Notes: generated by a model not told the origin, from the sequence alone. DNA of 64,000 bases from Paenibacillus prosopidis (GCF_003337375.1 NZ_QPJD01000025.1:1-64000); one strand, 5' to 3'; positions 14,643-23,189 are shown, counted from the first letter of the stretch. A program made the numbers and translations.

Positions 14643-16081
14643 CAGTATCCATTTATAACACCATTTCACGGTTGAAAGAGCCGTTCGTACCGCTGGAGGC
14701 GGGCAAGGTGAAGATGTATGTTTGCGGACCGACCGTTTATGATTATATTCATATTGGCAATGCGCGTCCGTTCATTTTTTTCGATGTCGTTCGCCGTTAT
14801 TTGGAGGATATCGGAAATGAGGTTCATTACGTCGTTAACTTTACGGATGTAGACGATAAGCTTATTCGTAAAGCAGAGCAGCTTGGAATGACGGTTCCGG
14901 AAGTGGCAGAAAAGTTTATTTCAGAATACTATGCGGATATTGAATCGCTTGGCATTCATAAAGCAACGCTTAATCCGCGAGTGACAGATCATATTCCGCA
15001 AATCATTGCGTTTATTCAGGGCCTAATAGACAAAGGCTATGCTTATACGAGCGCTGGTGATGTATACTTCCGTACTGCTGCGTTTGAGGAATACGGCAAG
15101 CTTTCTCACCAAAATATCGATGAGCTGCAGTTCGGTATCCGGGTGGAAATTGGCGACCGCAAACAAAATCAACAGGATTTTGTTTTGTGGAAGGGCGCTA
15201 AGCCGGGAGAAATTAAGTGGGAAAGTCCTTGGGGAGACGGCCGTCCTGGCTGGCATATCGAATGCTCGGCTATGGCTCGCGCCTATTTGGGCGACACGCT
15301 TGATATCCACGGCGGCGGACACGATTTGCAATTTCCGCACCATGAGTGCGAGGTTGCCCAGTCTGAGGCACTGACCGGCAAGCCGCTAGCAAACTACTGG
15401 ATGCATAACGGCTACATTCATATTAATAATGAGAAAATGTCAAAATCGCTTGGCAACGGCATAACGGTAAATGAGCTGGTGAAGCGGATTAAGCCGCATG
15501 CAATCCGTTACTTTATTCTGGCGACTCACTACCGGAGTCCGCTTAATTTTAATGATGACACAATTACGCAAGCCGAGAACAGTGTGGAGCGGATCGCAAA
15601 CTGCACAGCTAACCTGAAGCATAGACTGACGGCTGCCGGCAACGGGCAGCATTTGGCTGCAGGTGGTCAAAATGGCCTTGCTCCTTCTGGCGATACCGAA
15701 TTGGATACGAAATTAAAGGCAATTTATGAGCAGTTTCATGCGAAAATGAGCGATGATTTTAATACCCCTGATGCGATTACTGCCGTTTTCGAGCTGGTAA
15801 CGGAAGCTAACCAATACATGAATCGTGCAGATGCTGCTTCTGAAGGACTTCATTCTCTGCTTACTCTACTGGAGCGAATGGATTCGGTGCTCGGATTACT
15901 GCCTATGCAGCAGGCAGGCGCTGAATTGCTGGATGCAGATATCGAGCAGCTTATTGTAGAGAGAACGGAAGCCCGTCAAGCCAAAAATTGGGCGAGAGCA
16001 GACGAAATTCGCGACCTGCTGATTGAGAAAAACATTGTGCTTGAGGATACCCCACAAGGTATTCGTTGGCGGCGCAAATGA
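14639..16081 (+). CDS. cysS: Cysteinyl-tRNA synthetase
   Basis: This class I synthetase of 480 residues attaches Cys to tRNA-Cys. MYVCGPTVYDYIHIGNARPF has the zinc-ligand Cys and the HIGH-type motif, and EKMSKSLGN is the KMSKS loop. HIECSAMA and HHECEVAQSEA complete the zinc and Cys site. It overlaps cysE upstream and mrnC downstream by ATGA, so the three are translationally coupled. The insert NGQHLAAGGQNGLAPSGDTE near residue 340 makes it slightly longer than usual. Confidence 0.97.
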   Translation: MTVSIYNTISRLKEPFVPLEAGKVKMYVCGPTVYDYIHIGNARPFIFFDVVRRYLEDIGNEVHYVVNFTDVDDKLIRKAEQLGMTVPEVAEKFISEYYADIESLGIHKATLNPRVTDHIPQIIAFIQGLIDKGYAYTSAGDVYFRTAAFEEYGKLSHQNIDELQFGIRVEIGDRKQNQQDFVLWKGAKPGEIKWESPWGDGRPGWHIECSAMARAYLGDTLDIHGGGHDLQFPHHECEVAQSEALTGKPLANYWMHNGYIHINNEKMSKSLGNGITVNELVKRIKPHAIRYFILATHYRSPLNFNDDTITQAENSVERIANCTANLKHRLTAAGNGQHLAAGGQNGLAPSGDTELDTKLKAIYEQFHAKMSDDFNTPDAITAVFELVTEANQYMNRADAASEGLHSLLTLLERMDSVLGLLPMQQAGAELLDADIEQLIVERTEARQAKNWARADEIRDLLIEKNIVLEDTPQGIRWRRK

Positions 16082-16506
16082 GCGGGCGCATCGATTCGAA
16101 CGAATTGCTGTTTCACTTGCCAGCCAACAAACCGCAGCTCATGAACCCAGTCGTTCTCGCTTATATTGGCGATGCGGTTTTTGAACTGCTCGTTCGTCAA
16201 TATTTGATTTCGCTGCCTATTCAGAAGTCACATCATCTGCACCGCGAAGCGACCAAGTTTGTATCTGCCAAAGGGCAGAGAACGATTTTGGAGCGCTGGC
16301 AGCCGCATTTGACGGAGGAGGAGGCGGACATCGTCCGACGGGGCCGCAATGCGAAGTCAGGAGCTCCGCCGAAAAATGCAGATCATGCCGACTATCGTCT
16401 CGCTACCGCTTTGGAGAGTTTAGTCGGGTACTTATATTATGAAGGACGTATAGACAGGCTGCGCGAGCTGATTACAATAGCAATTGGCGTTGAAGGACAA
16501 GCTTAA
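16078..16506 (+). CDS. mrnC: Mini-ribonuclease 3
   Basis: Mini-III lacks the RNA-binding domain of RNase III and trims 23S rRNA precursor ends as a dimer. The 142-residue product has the RNase III-like MNPVVLAYIGDAVFELLVR near residue 22 and the second acidic motif ADYRLATALESLVGYLYYEG. ATG 16078 overlaps the cysS stop. Its place behind cysS is conserved in Bacillales. Confidence 0.95.
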   Translation: MSGRIDSNELLFHLPANKPQLMNPVVLAYIGDAVFELLVRQYLISLPIQKSHHLHREATKFVSAKGQRTILERWQPHLTEEEADIVRRGRNAKSGAPPKNADHADYRLATALESLVGYLYYEGRIDRLRELITIAIGVEGQA

Positions 16507-16517
16507 TGTAAACAGCC

Positions 16518-16537
16518 ATTTTTGCATCCGCAAAAAT
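16518..16537 (+). promoter_or_regulatory. Small hairpin before the rlmB ribosome site
   Basis: ATTTTTGC-ATCC-GCAAAAAT is a perfect 8-bp stem ending three bases before AGGAGGG. The run GCAAAAATTT plus AGGAGGG repeats the arrangement seen before gltX (11940-11968). Confidence 0.55.
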
Positions 16538-16553
16538 TTTAGGAGGGTCACCA

Positions 16554-17309
16554 ATGACGGAAGAAACGAACCAGGAGGAAATGATCGCCGGAAAGCACCC
16601 CGTGCTTGAGGCGCTGCGTTCCGGGCGTGAAATCAATAAAATATGGATTGCCGACGGCGCTCAGAAAAGCTTGACGCAGCCTATTGTTGCAGAAGCGAAG
16701 AAGCTGGGCATCATCGTGCAGTTTGTCGATAAAAGAAAGCTGGACAATTTGGCTCCGGGCATTACGCATCAAGGTGTTGTCGCGCAAGCTGCCGCATTTG
16801 CTTATGTTGAAGTAGATGAGCTGCTTGAACTTGCGAGCAAGCGTGGCGAAACCCCGTTTCTTCTATTGCTTGATGAAATAGAGGATCCGCACAATTTAGG
16901 ATCGATTCTGCGCACAGCAGAGTGCACGGGCGTCCATGGCGTTATTATTCCGAAGAGGCGTTCAGCAGGCTTGACGGCAACCGTCTTGAAAACATCGGCA
17001 GGAGCAGCGGAGCATGTGCCTGTAGCGCGAGTTACGAACTTGGCACAAACCATCGATAAGCTGAAGGAAGCGGGCGTTTGGGTGGCGGGTGCTGACGTTA
17101 GTGCTAAGCAAGATGTTTATAAAATGAAATTCGATATGCCGCTCGTTGTAGTTATCGGCAATGAGAGCAAAGGGATGGGCAGGCTGATCAAGGAGAAGTG
17201 CGATTTTCTCGTGAAGCTGCCAATGCTTGGCCAATTGAACTCACTTAATGCTTCGGTTGCTGCAGGCGTGCTGATGTATGAAGTCGTGCGGCAGCGCCGG
17301 AGCGTCTAG
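16554..17309 (+). CDS. rlmB: 23S rRNA 2'-O-ribose methyltransferase, TrmH/RlmB type
   Basis: This SPOUT-class methyltransferase of 251 residues uses SAM to methylate a guanosine ribose of 23S rRNA. An L30e-like substrate-binding N-terminal domain begins GKHPVLEALRSGREINKIWI. The trefoil-knot motifs are LDEIEDPHNLGSILRTAE (motif 1), VVIGNESKGMGRLI (motif 2) and LPMLGQLNSLNASVAAGVL (motif 3). Exact target base is inferred from the family. rae1 follows three bases later. Confidence 0.92.
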   Translation: MTEETNQEEMIAGKHPVLEALRSGREINKIWIADGAQKSLTQPIVAEAKKLGIIVQFVDKRKLDNLAPGITHQGVVAQAAAFAYVEVDELLELASKRGETPFLLLLDEIEDPHNLGSILRTAECTGVHGVIIPKRRSAGLTATVLKTSAGAAEHVPVARVTNLAQTIDKLKEAGVWVAGADVSAKQDVYKMKFDMPLVVVIGNESKGMGRLIKEKCDFLVKLPMLGQLNSLNASVAAGVLMYEVVRQRRSV

Positions 17310-17312
17310 GGC

Positions 17313-17837
17313 ATGAACCGGCGCGACGATATTTTGTTAGTCGACGGATATAACATGATCGGAGCTTGGCCGGTGCTGGAGAAGCTTAAGGAACATGATT
17401 TGGAGGAAGCTCGCGATAAGCTGTTAGACTTATTGGCTGACTATCAGGGCTTCACCGGGATGCAGGTTTATGTCATTTTTGACGCTCATCAGGTTCCCGG
17501 CCTAGGCGCAACTTACCGTCACCACAGGCTGACGATCGTATACACGAAAGAGAAGGAAACGGCTGACGAATGTATTGAGCGCCTTTGTGCCGAGCTGCAT
17601 GTCAGACGCAGAAACATCTATGTGGCGACGTCTGATTTAGTTGAACAGCATGTGGCGTTCGGCAAGGGAGCGCTTCGTGTATCCGCACGCGAGCTGCTTA
17701 TTGATATCGGTCAAAATCGCAAAAATATTGAACAATCGCTTCGTGAAGACAAACCAGGAAAGCGCAATACGGTTGATGGAATTGTCAGCCTCGAGATTCG
17801 TAGTCAGCTGGAGAGGCTGCGGCGCGGCGAAAAATAA
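17313..17837 (+). CDS. rae1: NYN-domain ribosome-associated endoribonuclease (YacP/Rae1)
   Basis: The 174-residue product has the NYN/PIN-like fold with DILLVDGYNMIGAWP at the N-terminus (Asp plus Asn), YVIFDAHQVPG, KEKETADECIERL and YVATSDLVEQH, so the acidic metal site is complete. In B. subtilis the counterpart cuts mRNA inside the ribosomal A site. It has only three bases of spacing from rlmB and no clear ribosome site of its own beyond GGAGCG, so coupled translation is likely. Confidence 0.9.
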   Translation: MNRRDDILLVDGYNMIGAWPVLEKLKEHDLEEARDKLLDLLADYQGFTGMQVYVIFDAHQVPGLGATYRHHRLTIVYTKEKETADECIERLCAELHVRRRNIYVATSDLVEQHVAFGKGALRVSARELLIDIGQNRKNIEQSLREDKPGKRNTVDGIVSLEIRSQLERLRRGEK

Positions 17838-17915
17838 AGAAGTTGCCGAGCCGAATTTTATGCCACAAAGTTACAATTTTACTAGAAAATCGATAGTTTT
17901 CGGGGACCCGGTTGG

Positions 17916-17945
17916 TTGACGTTGCAAGGTTACATAATGTATACT
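17916..17945 (+). promoter_or_regulatory. sigH: Candidate SigA promoter of sigH
   Basis: TTGACG (17916-17921) and TATACT (17940-17945) are separated by 18 bases, 62 bases before the GTG start. No AbrB or Spo0A site was resolved by eye. Confidence 0.6.
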
Positions 17946-18007
17946 GACTCTATATTTCGTGAATGTGAATCTAGCGGTGTACGCCTTGCAGGCCGGAGGG
18001 ATAGTTC

Positions 18008-18658
18008 GTGAGCATCGACCTCAAAGAATGGAGTACGCTCGAGTATGACAGCAGTACGGACGAGGAAATCGTCGAAGCGGTCCGCAATGGCGACAGCATA
18101 GCGCTGGAATATTTGATTAATAAGTATAAGAATTTCGTGAGAGCTAAAGCGCGCTCCTATTTTCTTATCGGTGCGGATCGTGAAGATATCGTACAGGAAG
18201 GTATGATTGGCCTATATAAGGCAATTCGTGATTTCAAAGGAGACAAGCTTGCCAGCTTCAAAGCCTTTGCAGAATTGTGTATAACACGGCAGATTATAAC
18301 CGCCATCAAAACAGCCACGCGTCAGAAACATATCCCGCTTAATTCCTACGTTTCACTCGACAAGCCTATCTACGATGAAGATTCGGATCGCACGCTGCTT
18401 GACGTCATTTGCGGCACGCGAGTTTCTGATCCCGAAGAGCTTATTATTAATCAAGAAGAGTTTGTTGGCCTGGAAGACAAAATGTCCGAAATATTAAGCG
18501 ATCTTGAGCGCAAGGTGCTTATGCTTTATTTGGATGGAAGATCTTATCAGGAAATAGCGGTTGATTTGGACAGACATGTAAAATCAATCGATAATGCTTT
18601 GCAACGCGTGAAGCGCAAGCTCGAAAGATATTTGGAAATCAGAGATATTAGCGGTTAA
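18008..18658 (+). CDS. sigH: RNA polymerase sigma factor SigH
   Basis: SigH drives transition-state genes, competence and entry into sporulation. The 216-residue protein has sigma-70 region 2 (YLINKYKNFVRAKARSYFLI, ADREDIVQEGMIGLYKAIRD, TRQIITAIKTATRQ) and region 4 (LSDLERKVLMLYLDGRSYQE, HVKSIDNALQRVKRKLERYL). GTG 18008 follows GGAGGG. The order rae1-sigH-rpmG-secE-nusG is that of Bacillus. A strong terminator separates it from rpmG. Confidence 0.96.
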   Translation: MSIDLKEWSTLEYDSSTDEEIVEAVRNGDSIALEYLINKYKNFVRAKARSYFLIGADREDIVQEGMIGLYKAIRDFKGDKLASFKAFAELCITRQIITAIKTATRQKHIPLNSYVSLDKPIYDEDSDRTLLDVICGTRVSDPEELIINQEEFVGLEDKMSEILSDLERKVLMLYLDGRSYQEIAVDLDRHVKSIDNALQRVKRKLERYLEIRDISG

Positions 18659-18686
18659 ACGCATTCATTCGCAATCTTAAGATAAC

Positions 18687-18741
18687 AAAGGGCTGTCTTC
18701 CATCTGGCGGTTTCCAGACGGAGTTAACAGTCCTTTTTGTT
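18687..18741 (+). terminator. sigH terminator
   Basis: AAAGGGCTGT pairs with ACAGTCCTTT with an inner CTGG/CCAG helix, followed by TTTTGTTTT. Confidence 0.85.
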
Positions 18742-18837
18742 TTAAAAGGGAATAAATAGACTATACTGATAGATACGAGCCGAGCCCGATGTCTTTTTGT
18801 TGCCAATTATTCGCATGCCAAGCACCTATCTTTTACG

Positions 18838-18866
18838 TTGACATCAAATTTACCGTATGATAAAGT
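18838..18866 (+). promoter_or_regulatory. Candidate promoter of rpmG-secE-nusG
   Basis: TTGACA (18838-18843), 17 bases, TAAAGT (18861-18866). Together with the sigH terminator this accounts for the 320-base gap; the remainder shows no gene. Confidence 0.6.
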
Positions 18867-18978
18867 GTTTAGGTAGGCCTAAATTCGAGGTTTTTTTTCG
18901 TTTTGGCGTTGGAATCAATGATGTTTCATATAGAGCTTCATGATTCGTATTTAGTAGCAGTTCGGGAGGTGTAATTCA

Positions 18979-19128
18979 ATGCGGGTAATTATCACGTTGG
19001 CATGCACAAACTGCAAACAGAGAAACTATGCGAGCAGCAAGAACAAACGCAATCACCCCGACCGCATCGAGTTGAAGAAGTTTTGCAAGTTCTGTAACGA
19101 GCAGACTCCTCATCGCGAGACGAGATAG
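18979..19128 (+). CDS. rpmG: 50S ribosomal protein L33, zinc-binding type
   Basis: The 49-residue product MRVIITLACTNCKQRNYASS... has two CxxC pairs (CTNC and CKFC), which is the zinc-containing C+ form of L33. The ribosome site GGGAGGTG precedes ATG 18979. As in Bacillus it stands directly before secE. The zinc form is usually replaced by a Cys-free paralogue under zinc starvation; none lies in this window. Confidence 0.97.
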   Translation: MRVIITLACTNCKQRNYASSKNKRNHPDRIELKKFCKFCNEQTPHRETR

Positions 19129-19146
19129 TCAATTGGAGGTGTGACC

Positions 19147-19356
19147 GTGGCATTTTTGGCTAAACTAAAGCAAAGCTTTGGTACAACGTTTAGTTTTTTT
19201 GCCGACAGCTGGGCGGAACTTAAGAAGGTTCGCTGGCCAAGCCGTAAAGAGTTGACAAGCTATTCGATCGTAGTTCTTCTTACGATCACGTTTGTAACGA
19301 TTTACTTCTGGCTTCTTGACATCGGGATCTCGTCTCTGGTTGAACTCATTGTTTAA
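19147..19356 (+). CDS. secE: Preprotein translocase subunit SecE
   Basis: SecE is the small subunit that clamps SecY. The 69-residue protein has the amphipathic ADSWAELKKVRWPSRKELTS motif and one C-terminal membrane helix (SIVVLLTITFVTIYFWLLDI), the single-span Gram-positive form. GTG 19147 is seven bases after TTGGAGGT; GTG 19141 touches that site and is rejected as start. Confidence 0.96.
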   Translation: MAFLAKLKQSFGTTFSFFADSWAELKKVRWPSRKELTSYSIVVLLTITFVTIYFWLLDIGISSLVELIV

Positions 19357-19380
19357 GAAGGGTCCAAAGGTGGATTTGTG

Positions 19381-19914
19381 ATGGAGAAAAGATGGTACGT
19401 CGTGCATACTTACTCTGGCTATGAGAACAAGGTGAAAGCCAATTTGGAGCGCCGTGTTGAATCGATGGGCATGGAAGACAAAATTTTCCGTGTGCTTGTT
19501 CCTATGGAAGATGAAGTGGTAGAGAAGGATGGTAAGAAGAAGACCGTCCAACGTAAAGTCTACCCCGGTTATGTCCTAGTGGAAATGGTTCAAACTGACG
19601 ATTCATGGTACGTTGTTCGAAATACGCCTGGCGTAACGGGATTTGTAGGATCAACTGGATCAGGCTCGAAGCCGATTCCTCTATTGCCTGATGAAGTGGA
19701 GCAGATTCTGAAACACATGGGCATGGAAGAGCCGAAGCCGAAAATTGAGTTTGATCTGAAAGAAACCGTTCGCGTTAAAGTAGGTCCTTTCGCAGATTTT
19801 GTTGGTACAGTAGAAGAAATTTTGCTGGACAAAGCGAAGTTGAAGGTTCATGTCAACATGTTTGGCAGGGAGACCCCGCTTGAGCTGGATTACACTCAGG
19901 TGGAGAAGATATAA
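19381..19914 (+). CDS. nusG: Transcription termination/antitermination factor NusG
   Basis: NusG binds RNA polymerase near the clamp and modulates pausing and termination. The 177-residue product has the NGN domain (KRWYVVHTYSGYENKVKANL, YPGYVLVEM, YVVRNTPGVTGFVG) and a KOW domain (VRVKVGPFADFVGTVEEI). ATG 19381 is preferred to GTG 19378 by spacing from AAAGGTGG. It lies just after secE, as in nearly all bacteria. Confidence 0.97.
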   Translation: MEKRWYVVHTYSGYENKVKANLERRVESMGMEDKIFRVLVPMEDEVVEKDGKKKTVQRKVYPGYVLVEMVQTDDSWYVVRNTPGVTGFVGSTGSGSKPIPLLPDEVEQILKHMGMEEPKPKIEFDLKETVRVKVGPFADFVGTVEEILLDKAKLKVHVNMFGRETPLELDYTQVEKI

Positions 19915-19928
19915 TGTCCGGTTTCCGG

Positions 19929-19992
19929 ATTCGCTTGGAGATCTCCGGCGAATGTTGTGTCGCGAGGTAGCAATACCCCCTTGGGTGGTATT
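19929..19992 (+). promoter_or_regulatory. Structured RNA leader before rplK
   Basis: Two stems are visible: ATTCGC(TT)GGAG...CTCC(G)GCGAAT at 19929-19953 and AATACC-CCC/GGG-GGTATT with one bulge at 19972-19992. This could be a ribosomal-protein or processing site; no known family was recognised. Confidence 0.45.
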
Positions 19993-20031
19993 CTGTCTAC
20001 GCATGGATTACAGAGTAAGGAGGTTAGAATC

Positions 20032-20457
20032 ATGGCAAAAAAGGTCATCAAGATGGTCAAATTGCAAGTTCCTGCAGGTAAAGCAAACCCGGCGCCGCCA
20101 ATCGGTCCAGCACTAGGTCAAGCAGGCGTTAACATCATGGCGTTCTGTAAAGAATTTAACGCTCGTACCGCAGATCAAGCAGGCTTGATTATTCCAGTCG
20201 TTATTACAGTATTCGAAGACCGTTCCTTTACTTTCGAAACAAAAACGCCGCCGGCAGCAGTATTGCTTCGCGTCGCAGCTGGTATCGAAAAAGGTTCAGG
20301 CGAACCGAACAAGAAGAAGGTCGCTACTGTAAAACGTGACAAAGTTCGCGAAATCGCTGAGCAAAAAATGCCGGATCTAAACGCAGCTTCTGTTGAAGCG
20401 GCAATGCGTATGGTTGAAGGTACTGCTCGCAGCATGGGCGTAACTATTGTTGACTAA
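20032..20457 (+). CDS. rplK: 50S ribosomal protein L11
   Basis: The 141-residue product starts at ATG 20032 (MAKKVIKMVKLQVPAGKANP) behind AAGGAGG; the longer upstream frame is not conserved. The Pro-rich N-terminal domain contacts elongation factors and the C-terminal domain (VEGTARSMGVTIVD) binds the GTPase centre of 23S rRNA together with the L10/L12 stalk. It is needed for RelA-type stringent sensing. First gene of the rplK-rplA unit. Confidence 0.98.
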   Translation: MAKKVIKMVKLQVPAGKANPAPPIGPALGQAGVNIMAFCKEFNARTADQAGLIIPVVITVFEDRSFTFETKTPPAAVLLRVAAGIEKGSGEPNKKKVATVKRDKVREIAEQKMPDLNAASVEAAMRMVEGTARSMGVTIVD

Positions 20458-20463
20458 TGTCGC

Positions 20464-20532
20464 TTCGTCCACTCGGGACGAACGTGCAGAGTATGCCGAA
20501 AGGCATCTCGCTTAGCAAAGTTTCGGCTTTGC
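20464..20532 (+). promoter_or_regulatory. Three consecutive hairpins between rplK and rplA
   Basis: The stems are TTCGTCC-ACTCG-GGACGAA (20464-20482), ATGCC-GAAA-GGCAT with a GNRA loop (20493-20506), and GCAAAG-TTTCGG-CTTTGC (20515-20532). All are perfect and non-overlapping. This may be an L1 control site; it is not a recognised Rfam family to me. Confidence 0.5.
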
Positions 20533-20592
20533 AAGTGGGAGGATCATCCCTAGGAGGATTTTCCGCTACAACCACATAAGGAGGATAATACA

Positions 20593-21285
20593 ATGGCTAA
20601 ACACGGTAAAAAATATGTAGAAGCTGCTAAGCTGATTGACAGCGAAGCAACATACGAGCCTTTGGAAGCGATCGAGCTTGTTAAAAAGGCTGCGACGGCT
20701 AAGTTCGACGAGTCTGTTGAAGTAGCAGTTCGTTTGGGCGTTGACCCGCGTAAACAAGACCAAGCTGTTCGTGGCGTAGTTGTACTGCCACACGGTACTG
20801 GTAAAACTAAACGCGTTCTCGTTTTCGCAAAAGGCGAAAAAGTGAAAGAAGCGGAAGCTGCTGGTGCTGACTTTGTCGGCGATGCAGACATGATCAACAA
20901 AATCCAACAAGGCTGGTTCGAATTCGACGTTTGCGTAGCAACGCCGGACATGATGGCTGAGGTTGGTAAGCTTGGACGTATCCTCGGCGGTAAAGGCTTA
21001 ATGCCTAACCCGAAAGCAGGAACAGTAACGTTTGACGTTGCTAAAGCCGTTCAAGAAATCAAAGCCGGTAAGATTGAATACCGTCTTGATAAAGCAGGTC
21101 AAATCCATGCTCCAATCGGAAAAGTATCGTTCGATGCTGAGAAGCTGAACGAGAACCTTAAAGCATTGGTAGACGCGCTGAACCGTGCAAAACCGGCTGC
21201 AGCAAAAGGGATTTACCTGAAAAACATCTCTGTTTCTTCGACAATGGGCCCTGGCGCTCGTGTAACGACTGCGGTTTACCGCTAA
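20593..21285 (+). CDS. rplA: 50S ribosomal protein L1
   Basis: The 230-residue protein forms the L1 stalk that guides exit of deacylated tRNA. Recognisable stretches are VEVAVRLGVDPRKQDQAVRG, VVLPHGTGKTKRVLVFAKG and the near-C-terminal YLKNISVSSTMGPGARVTT. ATG 20593 follows AAGGAGG. L1 often represses its own message; the hairpins upstream are candidate targets. Confidence 0.98.
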   Translation: MAKHGKKYVEAAKLIDSEATYEPLEAIELVKKAATAKFDESVEVAVRLGVDPRKQDQAVRGVVVLPHGTGKTKRVLVFAKGEKVKEAEAAGADFVGDADMINKIQQGWFEFDVCVATPDMMAEVGKLGRILGGKGLMPNPKAGTVTFDVAKAVQEIKAGKIEYRLDKAGQIHAPIGKVSFDAEKLNENLKALVDALNRAKPAAAKGIYLKNISVSSTMGPGARVTTAVYR

Positions 21286-21299
21286 GAAACAGGACTAAC

Positions 21300-21455
21300 A
21301 TTCGAATACGCATACCGTAGACAGTAGGTGCCATTAGGCTTAATTTCCTACCGAGGTGTTATGATAAAACGTTTGTAAGCAATATTCGACCTTTTTGGTT
21401 GATGCGCGATAACGACATCATGGCCTTCGCATTGTCTGCGAAGGCCTTTCTCATG
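21300..21455 (+). promoter_or_regulatory. L10 leader of rplJ-rplL with terminator-like stem
   Basis: The structured 230-base gap between rplA and rplJ is in the position of the ribosomal protein L10 leader of Firmicutes. It ends in GGCCTTCGC-ATTGTCT-GCGAAGGCC (21422-21446) followed by TTTCTC. Binding of the L10-L12 complex to such leaders limits rplJL expression. Identification rests on position and the stem. Confidence 0.7.
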
Positions 21456-21517
21456 CATCGAGGCGTGGAAAGCCCGTCGTATTAACGGAATGTATACTAT
21501 TACGGGAGGTGTACAGT

Positions 21518-22015
21518 TTGGCTAACGCAAATATCATCCAAGAGAAACAAGAAGCAGTAGCGGTAATCGCTGCTAAAATCGCAGAAAGCTCCAGTACAGT
21601 TGTTGCTGACTATCGTGGATTGAACGTTGCGCAAGTAACTGAACTTCGGAAACAACTCCGCGAAGCAGGAATTGATTTTCAAGTTTTGAAAAACTCGCTC
21701 GTTCGCCGTGCAACTGAAGGTACGGATTATGTTGAATTGAACAACATTTTGACAGGTCCTACAGCAGTTGCATTCAGCAAAAACGACGCTGTTGCTGCAG
21801 CTAAAATTTTGAACGATTTTGCTAAGAAAAACGATGCTTTGAAGCTTAAAGGCGGTATCGTTGAAGGTAAAGTCGTAAGCATGGAAGAAGTTAAAGCACT
21901 TGCGGAACTTCCGTCCCGCGAAGGTTTGCTTTCAATGCTCCTCAGCGTATTGCAAGCTCCAATGCGCAACTTCGCGCTTGCAGTTAAAGCAGTCGGTGAG
22001 AAACAAGAAGCTTAA
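21518..22015 (+). CDS. rplJ: 50S ribosomal protein L10
   Basis: L10 anchors L7/L12 dimers on the GTPase centre. TTG 21518 (MANANIIQEKQEAV) lies six bases after GGGAGGTG and matches relatives; the ORF extends upstream without a site. The 165-residue product shows the RNA-binding part STVVADYRGLNVAQVTELRK and LKNSLVRRA, and a C-terminal helix for L12 binding (MLLSVLQAPMRNFALAVKAV). Confidence 0.96.
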   Translation: MANANIIQEKQEAVAVIAAKIAESSSTVVADYRGLNVAQVTELRKQLREAGIDFQVLKNSLVRRATEGTDYVELNNILTGPTAVAFSKNDAVAAAKILNDFAKKNDALKLKGGIVEGKVVSMEEVKALAELPSREGLLSMLLSVLQAPMRNFALAVKAVGEKQEA

Positions 22016-22104
22016 TAACCAACACTATTGTGTTGACCCGGTGAGGCTAAGGCCAGCCATATAATCAAACCAAAAAAATAAACCCAACTTTCGGAGGTAT
22101 AACC

Positions 22105-22464
22105 ATGTCTAAAGAGCAAATCTTAGAAGCCATTAAAGTTATGACCGTTCTTGAACTGAACGATCTTGTAAAAGCAATCGAAGAAGAATTCGGCGTAACA
22201 GCTGCAGCTCCAGTTGCAGCAGGCGGCGCAGCAGTAGCTGTAGAAGCTGAGCAAACTGAATTCGACGTAATCCTTAACAACGCTGGCGCTTCCAAAATCA
22301 ACGTAATCAAAGTTGTTCGCGAAATCACAGGTCTTGGCCTGAAAGAAGCGAAAGACTTGGTTGACAGCGCTCCTAAAGCAATCAAAGAAAAAATTGCTAA
22401 AGAAGAAGCTGAAGCTATCCAAGCTAAACTTGCTGAAGCTGGCGCTTCCGTAGAAGTTAAGTAA
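22105..22464 (+). CDS. rplL: 50S ribosomal protein L7/L12
   Basis: The 119-residue stalk protein recruits translation factors. It has the N-terminal dimerisation domain (QILEAIKVMTVLELNDLVKA), an Ala-rich hinge (APVAAGGAAVAVEA) and a C-terminal domain (EFDVILNNAGASKINVIKVV, LGLKEAKDLVDSAPKAIKE). ATG follows CGGAGG. It is the last gene of the L10 unit. Confidence 0.98.
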   Translation: MSKEQILEAIKVMTVLELNDLVKAIEEEFGVTAAAPVAAGGAAVAVEAEQTEFDVILNNAGASKINVIKVVREITGLGLKEAKDLVDSAPKAIKEKIAKEEAEAIQAKLAEAGASVEVK

Positions 22465-22521
22465 TATTTCTTCAATAAAATATAGCTGATCATGAGTGCA
22501 TATTATGATTCGGCTGATGAG

Positions 22522-22550
22522 CCCCTTGAACCGTCAGGTTTCAAGGGGTT
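22522..22550 (+). terminator. Terminator-like hairpin after rplL
   Basis: CCCCTTGAA pairs with TTCAAGGGG around a short CC/GG inner helix, followed by TTCGTTGT. The T-tract is weak, so read-through into the methyltransferase is likely. Confidence 0.6.
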
Positions 22551-22589
22551 CGTTGTATGTTTAGTTAAAATAGCAGGAGGGAATGGATT

Positions 22590-23189
22590 GTGTCGAATCA
22601 TTATTACTCCCAGAGCCCGGATGTAAAGCACAACCGTCACGTTCACGAAGTTACTCTGCGTGGCTTTTCATTCCGGCTAGTGACGGATGCTGGCGTTTTT
22701 TCGAAGTCGGGTGTCGATTATGGGAGTCGGGTTTTAATAGATGCTTTAGAACTAGAATCTAATGCAAAGGTTCTTGATGTTGGCTGCGGCTATGGCCCAA
22801 TCGGCTTAACGGCTGCTAAGCTTGCGCCGCAAGGGCAAGTGACGATGATCGATATTAATGAACGCGCAGTAGAGCTTTCCAGGGAAAATGCACAGCTGAA
22901 CGGGATCTCTAACGTGCTTGTTTTGCAGAGTGATCTCTATGAAGCAGTCAAGTCAATGAGCTTTAATGCGATAATTACAAATCCGCCAATTCGCGCAGGA
23001 AAATCGGTTGTCCATCAAATTTTTGAAGAGGGCTATCAATTGCTTGAGCAGGGCGGTAGTATGTGGGTAGTCATTCAGAAGAAGCAAGGAGCGCCTTCTG
23101 CCGAAGCGAAGCTTGAAGAACTGTTTGGAGAAGTAGAAGAAGTGACAAAGGATAAGGGCTACCGGATTTTTCGGGCTGTAAAAGGCTAG
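22590..23189 (+). CDS. Class I SAM methyltransferase, RsmC/YbxB-like
   Basis: The 199-residue cytosolic protein has the SAM-binding motif VLDVGCGYGPIGLTAAKLAP, the acidic VTMIDINERAVELSRENAQ and the catalytic-type NPPIRAGKS (N-P-P), typical of MTS-domain enzymes acting on guanine N2 of 16S rRNA. GTG 22590 follows AGGAGGG. Its place between rplL and rpoB matches ybxB of B. subtilis. The precise rRNA target is not known. Confidence 0.9.
   Translation: MSNHYYSQSPDVKHNRHVHEVTLRGFSFRLVTDAGVFSKSGVDYGSRVLIDALELESNAKVLDVGCGYGPIGLTAAKLAPQGQVTMIDINERAVELSRENAQLNGISNVLVLQSDLYEAVKSMSFNAIITNPPIRAGKSVVHQIFEEGYQLLEQGGSMWVVIQKKQGAPSAEAKLEELFGEVEEVTKDKGYRIFRAVKG

Noticed and set aside
18659..18978. tRNA or small RNA gene between sigH and rpmG
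   Set aside because: No cloverleaf or T-loop motif was found; the gap is explained by a terminator and a promoter.
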